A DNA stretch of 64,000 nt, taken from NCBI RefSeq assembly GCF_027580225.2, contig NC_073361.2:31463001-31527000 (forward strand), written 5' to 3'. Shown here piece by piece: positions 28,739-40,400 of the stretch. The notes beneath the pieces are model-generated. The model made no database searches, was not told the DNA's origin, and saw nothing but the letters and a program-made list of their open reading frames with translations. Numbering within the stretch: the first letter of the stretch is position 1; each line of letters opens with the position of its first letter. Source of the DNA: Misgurnus anguillicaudatus. Its lineage: Eukaryota; Chordata; Actinopteri; Cypriniformes; Cobitidae. A program made the position numbers and the translations under genes.

Positions 28739-29930
28739 ATAAATAATAGAGCGATATAGGTGATTATTCTGTAGATGCCTGGTGATAAATGACTCTTGTC
28801 CAGCCTTGTTTTTTTTGGCAGGTCAGTGGGATTTATTTAAAGAGTTTAATAGCGTGACCTGAAAACACACCTACAGTATAACAAGTGTGTTTTATATAGA
28901 TAATACACAATGTTAAGACCTAAATCAGGGCAAGAAGAGCAGAGACTTTTATTATGAAGTGAATTGCAGGGGTACAGTGCCCATATGTGGGTCAAAATTA
29001 TCTGCTTTTTTCCAGTAAACTGAACTAGTTTTGTGAAGTTGAGCTATTAGGGGCATTCTTGTTCAAAATGAGTAAGTGTAGTGTGCAGAGTCATTAATAT
29101 TGCTCCCTGTTTACAGTAGAAATACCTTTTTAAAGTTTAGGATTATTATTATTTTTTTTATATTTTCCACATTTTAGAATAATAGCAAACTCATCAGAAA
29201 TATGGAACTTTAGAAATGATTCATAAATCATTACTATTTCATTTTAACATCTTCAAAGTAGTCACCTCAGCAAAAATGTGATGTTGACTTTTTGTTATTT
29301 CGATTTTTAAAGTCTCTAAAATCCTTTTTTCAGTAAACCTTATCTGTGCTGGGATTATTGGCTGCTTTTTCTTTATTATTCATCTATTTCCATATATCCA
29401 TCTATTTGTTTTAAACAAAAAGAAAATAACAGGTTTGTCCAAGTGTATTTGCTATACAAACATAAATAAAATAATTTAGGCATACACCATCAAAAGGTTT
29501 TTAAAATCATGAGAAAGATTTGTCAAGTGATCTTGATCATTTTTGTCTTGTGTACAGCCTAGCCCCCCTTTCTGTGATGCGGTGGAATGCTTTATTTGAT
29601 ATCAGTAAAATCATAGCATATTTATTCACTATACAAGCACTATGCAACATGTGAATATAAAATAAACAAGAAGAGTATTTTTAACAAAGTAAGTATCTAT
29701 ACAAATTTCACTACATTCTTCAAACGGCAACAGCGTTGCGCATGTTTTCCTATTCATTTCAATGAAACAGCGATACCGAGCGGTCAAAATCTGCTATTAC
29801 AACGACATTAATATTTAATCATAAAACAGTTTTAATATCAGTTGTTTTGAATGGCTATACAGTAACTTATTTAAATATAAATATTGTTTTGTTTATAAGT
29901 GAACTATTGTTTTTATATATTTAGTGTATC
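28737..29930. other. Intergenic sequence upstream of dnah3, nothing recognised
   Basis: AT-rich. No bounded repeats or exon signals. A forkhead-like TGTTTAT occurs near 29889, but a 7-mer carries no weight alone. Confidence 0.4.
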
Positions 29931-30115
29931 TAGGGATGATGTGTAACCATGATGTGAAGAAACAGTTGATATTGACGACAGGCACACACAGACGCGCGAG
30001 AGGCGTTGATCGCGATTTTCAAACGGCTGCGCCTGTCATGACTAAAAAAAAAACTTAAATGTGGTAAATAAATCTGTTTAAAGTTTCTTTGGTTGGATAT
30101 GAAGAATCGTTAAAG
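29931..30115 (+). promoter_or_regulatory. Candidate dnah3 promoter and untranslated first exon
   Basis: The dnah3 start codon lies directly behind a splice-acceptor-like 'ttcgtag' (30598-30604), so at least one upstream untranslated exon is expected. The best donor in the preceding 700 bp is 'cgttaaag|gtaagac' at 30115/30116. It follows a CpG-containing segment (29990-30030). The start of transcription is not visible. Inference only. Confidence 0.3.
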
Positions 30116-30306
30116 GTAAGACAGCTTTAAATATTTTTTGTATAAAACATTAAACATCAGCGAAACATAGCATGAAAAGATCCAGTCAGTTTAAATTACA
30201 TGCTGTCTAACTTACATACTGAACTTGACGAGAAACATTATTTGAGCATCATTAACCCTGGTGATGTGATTTGACTACTAGACACTATTCTGGTCTTTAT
30301 ATGGAG

Positions 30307-31425
30307 CTGCTTATTTAGTAAACTTGCCCACTTGAGGATCATATACACCCTACAAAGAAGTTGACAAAATCTGAGCTGTCTCACATCATTTGAAAGTACC
30401 AAAACAGTGAGCTTGAATACTGTCTGAAATAAAGATGTCTGTAAACCTGTATACTTGTTCAAGTAACATTATTGATTGCAGGACTATAGCTTTTAAAATA
30501 AGTGATGATGAAACTAAGTAAAGTTTGATTAGAAGAGTGAAGTACTTTGTCAACATTGTTGCTTTATAAATAACCTTGAACTTGTGTTCATGTGTGTTTC
30601 GTAGATGAATAAAAAAGCAGATCCGCCTGATGCGGGCATTTTTGGGGGTCTTCCCAAACTCTGTCCCCAACCATCACCCCGAGAGCTCTCTAAACTTTAT
30701 CAGGTTTGTGTTTAGGGTCTCATGTGAAAATCACAGTACTGCATACACGAAAAAATCTGAGGTTGTGTTGGTTATGTCAAATATGGACACACCCAGTCGT
30801 TGGGTTAAAATTAACCCAATACATTTTTTAGGTTAATTTAAACCATGGTTGGGTCTTGGCTTTTATTTCATCCAAAATTGAAAATTACATAATTTACTCC
30901 ACCCTTATGTATATGATGCATATATTTTAAGACAAACACAATTGGAGTTATATTAGAAAATGTCCTGGCGGTTTTAAGCTTTATAATGGTAGTAAATGGT
31001 GCTTCCGATTTAAAACCCAATAAAGTCTATTCATCCTACACAAAAGTAATCCACACGGCGTTATGGGGTTAATAAAGGCCTTCTGAGAGCAATCGATTTT
31101 GTAAGAAAAATATAGGGAGGTGCTTATTTAGTGAGCTTGCCTACTCGAGGGTCATTTTATACACGCTACCAAGAAAGCTGACAAAGTGAGCTGTCTTACA
31201 TCATTTGTAGCCTACCTAAAAAAGTGGCAAAACAGTGAGCTTGAATAATGTCTGAAATAGATATGTCTGCAAACCTATATGCTTCAAGTAAAGTAGATGA
31301 TGTCCTGGTGGTTTCAAGCTTTATAATGGTAGTAAATGGTGCTTCTGATTTTTAAACCCAATAAAGTCCATTCATTCTTTACAAAAGTAATCCACACGGT
31401 GTTAGGGTGTTAATAAAGGCCTTAT
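30307..31425. repeat. Duplicated blocks around dnah3 exon 1
   Basis: Block A (30307-30470) recurs as A' (31122-31290), and block B (30952-31095) recurs as B' (31303-31425). In the first copy A and B are separated by about 480 bp holding exon 1; in the second they are adjacent. B also matches 13390-13470, so at least B is a dispersed transposon part. Confidence 0.7.
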
Positions 31426-34400
31426 GAGGGCCTTATGTTGTTTGATTTCTCTGAATGCTCCCTTATCTTGGTTTCAGATGTCTGTACGTAATCGTGAATA
31501 TCCACCCATCCTGCAGAGTCACTCACGGACTCTAGCGGTTCCTTATAAAGAGTTGCGCTTCCACAGATATCCCTGTGATTCAATCGGGAATAACTACAGG
31601 CTCAAAGCCCAACACTTAAAAATAGAGCATCTGCATAACAGACGTCAGTCACATCGCAGACGTCACCTGCAGACTCGTATCCTTAAACTACAGTAATGTA
31701 CTTCAGAGGCATGTCAGAAATACTTTTACGATACTCAAAAAATGTTTAGGATGTTTCTGCAGTATGTGTAGCTTAATAAACTCACTGACCTAAAAGTGTC
31801 CCACTTTAACTTTGCGTCAGTGCACTGTGATGCTCCGGGTGTGGGGAGGAGATTCAGGCGACCTTCAGCACGAACACAAAGGTGAAAGAAACCCACAAAT
31901 ACAGATGCTTAAAAGCAAAAAATGTATTAACACTCACAGCAGAGACCCCCATGTTCATTTTTATTCTCCTCAGAATGCCTGAGATTTTAAGAAGGCCTCC
32001 ATTGTCACCAGTGCACCAACTTGAAATCATACGACACCAGGACAGACAAAGAGAGGAGGCAGAGCCTACAGAGAAAGAGTTACGAGTTAGTGTTAATACT
32101 ACCAACCTGTCCTCCATCCATCCATCCATTCATCTTAATTTTAACTCTTGTATTATTTGCTATTAGAGGTATGTTTACTATATCACTGAGGGGATTCATG
32201 GACACATGTTGGCTCCCCAACCACCAGAGCAAATTACCAACATCCTGAAGCTGGTGCCCAGTCATATCCACAGAGACGTGCTAAAGATGCAGAAGATGCT
32301 GGAACATCTTCTAGAGGAGGTCCAGAGAGACTATGATTTCAGCCTTCGCAAGAGCATCGGTATGACACACAACACATCTAAAAAAGACTTTGAAACTGTG
32401 AAAATTAGTTTTTATAATCACCGTCCATTTTTCTTTGAAATCCAGATTCAAGTCTCATAATCTAAGAATCAAAGTTGAAAGTTGATTATTGAAGGTCAAA
32501 GTCACATTTGACCTTCAATAATGCTCACAGTCAACACTATAATGAGCTTAATATTGTAATCTAATTAATGTTACTTTATTTCTAGGTTTATTTTGTTGCA
32601 TTGATCTCTTACACTACAAAAAATGATTTTCAATAAAAAAATCTTAGTATTTTTGTCTTGTTATCCAAAAATTCTTAAATGAAGATGCTTTTTCCTGATG
32701 AGCAAAACAACCCAAGAAAATAACTCCAGTTTATAGAACAAAAATATCAAATCTAAGTGATTTTGTGCACAAAACAAGCAAAAAAAAATCTGCCAATGGG
32801 GTAAGCAAAAAAATCTTGAAAAATGTTCTTAAACACTAAATTCAAGAAAAATTTGCTTACCCCATTGGTAGATTTTTTTTGCTTGTTTTATGCACAAAAT
32901 CACTTAAATTTGATATTTTTGGTCTAAAAACTGGACTTATTTTCTTGGGTTGTTTTGCTCATTAAGAAACGCATCTTCATTTAAGAATTTTTAGATATTT
33001 TTACTGAAAAAAGACAAAAATACTAAGATTTTTTTTCTTGAAAATCATTTTTTTGCGGTGTATAATGGGACGTACACACCAACCGCGAATTAAACAATTT
33101 GCATGAGTAGATTAAATACAAAGTTAATACAAAGACGCGAATAGATACAAACTCGTGCGGGGTGATGCGAATGACGCTAATTTGGTGGTGTGATTGCTGC
33201 ATAAACATGCGCTAATCACCTGAAATGCGTCTTTTGTGCAAAGTGAAAATAACTTGCATGAAAAAATTTGCATGACACGAAGTTAAATCCCACAAGTAAT
33301 CTAGAGGGAGGAACGCGATGCTTCGCGTTTGGTGTGTACGCAGCATAAGTTGCTTTGTATAATGTTGTGTACGCACCAAATGTGAAGCATCGTGTTTCTC
33401 ACTCTAGATTACTCACGTGATTTCACTTCGTGTCATGCAATTTTTTTCACGCGAAAGACGCATTTAAAGCCCGAGATACACTGCACGATTATTGGCGGTC
33501 CCAGATGAAAGATTGCCATCGTGAAACAATCGTCGTGATTTCTGTGATCGTGGCTCTTCATCGGTGGCCCGATGTCGTACAATGAGAAAGGGTCAAAGAC
33601 GGCCGTTTTCCCGGTCTTGCATCCAAAGATAGCCTACGATAGTTTTCTGACAGTGTCAGAAATTCGGCATGATCACCGCACAGTGTGTTTGCTGCTACGA
33701 CCTGCGCTAGTACTTGTTTACCACGAGTGCATGCTGGTGACGTTGCGCTAACGTGTGACGCAGCCGCCGAACCTTCCGTGTCCTCATCGTACAGTCTACA
33801 TACCTGTCTTACCCCAGTTTAAACGATCCATGTCGCACAGTGTGATAAGGTAATGATCTTATAGGAGGGCAAAAACCTTTAAAGCAAATAGGGGATTGTT
33901 TCAGGACAATCGCGCTGCCCAATTTGCGTCATTCCCACTGCTTCGTGTGAGTTTGTGTCTATTCGCGTCTTAACGTCAACTTTGTATGTAATCTACTCGT
34001 GCAAATCATTGAATTCGTGTTTGGTGTGTATGCCCCATAAGGTTATCTTATAAATGAATTATTTCTCTCAAAATGTTTTGCTTGTATTACAGTGGATTAC
34101 ATTCTGCTAGATCCAGATGAAAGAGTACGTCTGTCGATCTCTGCTGTTCCCAAACTCTTCTCGTCCCGTGTCGTTCATGCGCCTGTTCCCTGGTCTGACA
34201 GTTACCAGCAGGCTCATAGTTGGCTAAATCAGAACCTCTATATCGTGAACCCCATGCTGCTTCACATCCAAAAACTCTGGATGAGCAGGTCAGCATCACC
34301 AACCCCTCCATAATCAGATTCAACATGATGATCTTTACCATAACTTTCATATCTCTCTTCTACTTTGCAGTTTCTCATCTTTGAGGTTTGTGCGATTGGA

Positions 34401-37400
34401 CAATCTCTCGGTTGATCATCCTCTCCTGCCAGAAGAATTTGAAGAGTTGGTGCGCACACAGTGTCAAACCGCCCGAGATGAACTCCTTAACAAGTAAGAC
34501 TCTTTATGTGTCTATGTTCTGAACAGGGTCAAAACTCAATGTGCTACAAAGGTAAACAAATGTGCATATTTTTCTTGCTTGGTGTAAAAACCTGAATTTG
34601 ATGCTGTGCACAGTATGGTAAAGCATTAGAGACAGAACATGATGTATGTGTCAGATCAATTTTATTGCTTTGTTATTTGCAGTTAAGAGAGCTTAGAAAA
34701 AAACCTAATGCTCTCACATACAGTAATACAGTATATCTGACAGTCCTGGACGGTTGATGTGTTTTTGTATACTTGTTCTCCTCTCCCTGGTGACCTTTGT
34801 TCCTGTGTCTGTATCCATGGTCTTCTCAAACTACCCAGACACATGCACACAATACAAGCTTTTAAACCCTGATGGCTTGAACAATGAGAAGAAAGAGCAA
34901 TCAGACCTGCTTTTAACACAGAGAGCTGCCACAGCAAACTACAACAACAAACAATATCCTAGTTTATTTTACAGAGACTTAATTTAAACTATACTGTATG
35001 CTTGTGTAATTAAAGATGAAAGAAGGAGTTTTGGTACTGTAAGGGTAACACATACATCATTGTATCTACAAGCAAAGTGTTTTGGTGAACTTTTAATATC
35101 TCTCTACTGAGGAACTGAATTTTTCAGTCAAGCAGTAAAAGTAAAATACAGTTTAAGTATAAAATTAAAGTCTAAGAAGTTTCAATATCTCATCTGTTTT
35201 CTCTTGTGTGTGTTGCTTATTTGTTTTTGTGTACATGCATGCACTTGTGTGTGTGTGTTGTGTGCAGTTGGCTACCGTGCTGCGTTTCTCTCTTTGAGAC
35301 TTTTAAAGACGCTTGGCGTGGGCCAAAGACAGCAAGCATTGATCCAGTAAAGAGAAATCAACTCTTTAACTGTGTGGCTGCGCTGATGTCACTGCAGCTG
35401 CGCAGTCTGGTGATAGCGTCACTACATGATCTGCTGCAGTTTCTCCAGATATATCAGGTTGACCATCACTAACATCTGACACTCCTTGCACTCTATACAC
35501 TGCAAAAATGACTTCTTTACTTAAAATAAGTTTCATGTGGTTAAAACAAGCAAAAAAAATCTGCCAGTGGGCTAAGACAATTTTTCTTGAATTTAGTGTT
35601 TAAGAAAAATGTTCAAGATTTTTTTCTTACCCCATTGGCAGATTTGTTTGCTTGTTTTATGCAAAAATCACTTAAATTTGATATTTTTGGTCTTAGACTT
35701 ATTTTCTTGGGTTGTTTTGCTCATCAAGAAAAAGCATTTTAATTTAAGAATTTTTTTTTTAGATATTTTTCACTGCAAACATTTTTTGTCTTGTTTTCAG
35801 TAAAAATATCTAAAAATTCTTGCTTTTTTGATGAGCAAAACGACCTAAGAAAATAAGTCTAGTTTTTAGACCAAAAATATTTTGTGCATAAAACAAGCAA
35901 AAAAAATCTGCCAATGTGGTAATCAAAAAAAAATTTCTTAAACACTAAATTCAAGAAAAATTTGCTTACCCCATTGGCAGATTTTTTTGCTTGTTTTATG
36001 CACAAAATCACCCAAATTTGAGATCCTCGGTCCCAAAACTAGACTTATTTTCCTGGGTCGTTTTGCTCATCAAGAAAAAGCATCTTAATTTAAGAATTTT
36101 TAGATATTTTTACTGAAAACAAGACAAAAATACTGAAAAAAGATTTTTTTTCCTTGAAAATCATTTTTGCAGTGTACAACACACAATTATGTGATGTCAC
36201 ATCACAGGGTCTCTCTCTTTTTCTACCTACAGTATGTTTCGTAGCTTACTCCCACATGGCACCCAGGTGCAATCTCAGATACCGAAATTTGGTACAGATT
36301 TTATTGATTTAATGTGAATCTGTACTCAGTAGAACCAACGTTTTTCGGCCGGTGTTTTTTAAAGTACCAAGCTCGGTACCCAACCCTATTATTTATATGT
36401 AGTGTGTACATAAATATCCATGTTTGTATATATACAATCCAAATTATTTGATCAAACTGCCTTGAGTGTCTTGTGACTTTTTTGAATCACACACTAGTAC
36501 TTTATTTATAATCACAGTAAACAATTCCTTCACAAAGTAATGATGTCAATTTGCATAATTGTTGATCATTTAAGGTCAAAATGCAGTTGATATTTATATG
36601 TTTGTGTATTGTATAGCTCATCCAATCAGATTTAAGTGAAAGACTTATGTTTGAATAAATGTGCATTTGTTCATAATGTTTATGTGTGTGTTCTGGCAGG
36701 ATGGCAATGATTTTGGAGAGCGTTTTGATAAACTGAAGTACACACAGCATCCATTGCTGTTGGTAAAGTTGAGACTGGAGGAGCCCAGAATCATGTTTGA
36801 ACCCTCATTACAGAGCTGCTGGGAACTCATACAGCAAGCATTTACACAGATCATAACCAGCGCACACAATATACCACGGGTACAAATACAAATATACAGT
36901 ATACACTACAGTGTACATACAGTAGCTTACAAATTATTTCTATCATATTTTTAAAGAGCATGCATGCTTTGGTTGCTTTTCTGTTTTATATTAATAAGTT
37001 ATCACTGCTTGAAAGTGAATTTTTATTTAAAACATTTAATGAAAAACATACGGCACTAGTGGCGATCAGTGAATCAGCATGTATACCAGGTGTCTGATGG
37101 TCGATCTTTAACCACAAATCCAAATGTGCATTTCTCCCTGCAGGTGGACTGTAAACTGTTTCGTGACATTGAAGACTCGGTCACGCTGAGCTCAGTGAGA
37201 CCTGATGAGACTTTAGTCACAGACATCATGAACAGAGCCAGAGAGATCTTTCAGAGGAACATTATTGGGCCCCAGAGGTCCAGTATCATTTTTTAGCAAA
37301 GCTTTAAAGGGATTGTTCAACCCAAAATGAAAATTCGGTCATCATTTACTCACCACCGTGTTCTCCTGAAGTTCAGGATCTTAACCTGTATTTGGTTTTC

Positions 37401-40400
37401 TTTGTTTTGTTGAATACAAATGAAGATATTTTGATCATAGATGGTAAGCACACAGTCGATGGTACCCATAGTATTTGGATGAGTAAATGATGACAGAATT
37501 TTCATTTTTTGGTGAACTATCAATTGTCAAATCACATTGTAGTCTGTCTGTAGTGAATCTGTGATGTGTTGTAGGTATGTGGAGGTATACAAGACGTACT
37601 GTGATGCACTGGACATACAAGACATAATGAACTTCCTTAAAACTAAACACTTACTGCAGGGTTTTACTAAGGTACAACATATATACATTACACATACAGA
37701 CTGCTGTTTGACTGATAATAAAACTGTATCGTTATGTCCATCTTGTAGACAATAACCGGCGTGCAGAACGTCAAAGAGGAAGTGGCATCTCTGCATGTGA
37801 CAGTACCGCTGTCAATGTTCTGTCTGGATGCGGTGAACCTCAACCAAAATTTGTGCGACAGGGCAGAACATCTTGTTGATCTTCTCACCACCTTTGTTAC
37901 GGAAGAAACCCAAGAACTTAACAAGAGGTGAGACTTCGGTTTTGAAGCCTTGTATTCATACATATTGACTACTATGTAAGAGAAAGTCGTTTCATTGGCT
38001 AAAATTGTGACGATGTATCATTCTGAAACAGTATCTGCCACCATTACGATGAGATAGTGGACAGAATCATGAGCAAGCCGAGCAGTACAGAAGAGCTGGT
38101 GGTGTTAACCCAGTATGTGAAACACACCGGTGAAGTGACCGTATGCAAACTGTGGCAGGAGACTGAGGAGGCCGTCAATCGTCTCTACTTTCTACTCGAC
38201 TATGGAGCTCTATCAGGTTACTTCCAGGAAATTAGAAAAAGAAATGCATATATGAATATGGACAAAATCACAACATTATTGAATGGTGTTGAATCTTTAC
38301 AGTATAAAAACTTCTGTTTTTGGTGTACGTAATCCATCATTTTCGCATAAACTCCCATATATCACAAAAAATGTTTTTACGCTCGGTTGAGGTGGAAAAT
38401 AACTGTAAAACACATGACATCAAAATACCACAAAATCTCACGGTATTTAGATACCGTCCGTGTTAATGTTGGGTGATATGCCCCTATAGTGAGATTGTCC
38501 TATCGTAAGCCTGTGAGAATGCTGATACACGATAGTATCAGGGGGCGAGGCAAAAGTTTACTCATTTATTTATTTGTTAATTTTTTACTTATTTATGACA
38601 AGCCACTTGATTGGTGGACAGAAAAAGAAGCTGATTTACTCTAAGGGCAACACTGTCACAACCAGTGTATAATGGGCCCGCTATTGGCAATATGTCTTAA
38701 GAGGGTCGCACACCGGACACATCAAGTTATCTCTCTCTTTACAGCGGAGGATATAAAGCTGTTCAGCACTGTGATCCACTGGCCGACGAAGATCTTGTCT
38801 TCACTTGAGCGTAGTAAGACACAACTAGACGATCAGAGACACAAGGCTGGATTGCATCTGGTGAACAGGTGCTTACACACAGCAAACACAATATAATATA
38901 CGCAGCTGACACAAACCTGACAACAAGAATTTCTTGTCAGACTGACACAGCTGACCGACAAGACATTGAAGGACATAGAAAAGGAGGTGGACAGCTTCAA
39001 GATGAAAGAGAAGATGACTTTAGAGGCGATGACGAACAATGTGGAGAAACTAAAGGAGATCAGCAACAACCTTGCGGCTGTCGTGAAAGAACTTGAGGTT
39101 TGTAAATTAAACTACAGTTAAAGGAATTTTCTCAAAAGAAAAATCCAGATGATTTACTCACCACCATGTCATCCAAAATGTTGATGTCTTTCTTTGTTCA
39201 GTCGAGAAGAAATTATGTTTTTTGAGGAAAACATTGCAGGATTTTTCTCAATTGAATGGACTTTAATAGACACCAACAATTAACACTTAACTCAACACTT
39301 AACAGTTTTTTTCAACGGAGTTTCAAAGGACTATAAACGATCCCAAATGAGGCATAAGTGTCTTATCTAGCGTAACGATTGTCATTTTTGACAAGAAAAA
39401 TAACAAATATACACTTTAAAGCACAACTTCTCGTCTAGATCCGGTCGTGATGCGCCAGCGTGACCCCACGCAATACGTCAAGACGTCAAGAGGTCACAGA
39501 GGATGAACGCGAATCTCCGCCCCAGTGTTTACAAGTGTGTTGAAAGAGGACTGTTCCTACGTTGTTGTATGTCAACTGATACTAATTAATGTCTTTGTGG
39601 CAGTTTATTGTTGACAATGGTCTGCAAATGTGCGTTTTATATATGTAACACGTGACCTCCCTACGTCACTACGCATTTACGTTAGGTCACACTGGACCGG
39701 ATCTAGACGAAAAGTTGTGGTTTAAAAGAGCATATTTGTTATTTTTATTGTCAAAAATGACAATCATTTCGCTAGATAAGACCCTTGTGCCTCGTTTGGG
39801 ATCGTTTATAGACCTTTGAAGTGTTGAGTTGAGTGTTGATTGTTGGTGTCTATTGGGGTCCATTGGAGTGAGAGGGGTCCTGCAATGTTTTCCTCAAAAA
39901 AGCATAATTTCTTCTCGACTGAACAAAGAAAGACATCAACATTTTGGATGACATGGTGGTGAGTAAATTATCTGGATTTTTCTTTTAAGAAAATGGAATA
40001 TTCCTTTAAAGTTAGTGTGAAGTGCTTTCGCAACCCAACTGCTATTATCTATGTGCATCTAATATGTTGTATCCACAGTACCTTAGCATATTAGGCATGC
40101 CATTAAAAACTGAACATACTGTAGTAAAACTCAAAGATATTGAGACCTGTGCATGTGTGTTTGTCAGAGCATTAATCGAGAGCAAGGCCTGCTGGAGATG
40201 CAACAGAGTGAGTTTCCAGTTATACAGATGCTGATGGCCAAGAAACAACCATACGACCAGCTGTGGAATACGGCGCTTGATTTTCACACTAAATATGATG
40301 TGTGGATGAATGGTAAAACACCTCACATGCATGTTTTAATTGCGGATATTGTGGAAATATAGCCGTGATTTAGATCTCATCTCAGATCATTTCTGTCATG

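Larger units (their letters stand above)
30605..36879 (+). other. dnah3: dnah3 exons 1-9: N-terminal tail (residues 1-444)
   Basis: Exons: 30605-30703, 31478-31692, 31858-31881 (24-nt microexon, optional), 31974-32085, 32167-32359, 34093-34288, 34371-34493, 35268-35457, 36700-36879. The start is the first ATG after an acceptor and is followed by [10 protein letters not shown]. The tail binds intermediate and light chains and docks the motor on the A-tubule. Diagnostic conserved pieces are [23 protein letters not shown] and DGNDF. Intron 5 holds three foldback elements, intron 7 has short frames only, and intron 8 holds a dimeric foldback. Confidence 0.9.

Noticed and set aside
28147..28742. 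Frames of about 100 residues rich in HPSI/YPSI
   Set aside because: Pure translation of the ATCC/ATCT array; no splice signals or protein-like sequence outside the repeat.
29715..29960. RFX X-box-like motifs upstream of dnah3 (ggcaacagcgttgcg, gtaaccatgatg)
   Set aside because: The half sites are in the wrong relative orientation or incomplete, so they do not match the ciliary X-box consensus.
31424..31477. Upstream ATG extending dnah3 exon 2 to the left
   Set aside because: The segment before 31478 is intron with a normal acceptor, and the exon 1 sequence ending PRELSKLYQ fits the family N-terminus.
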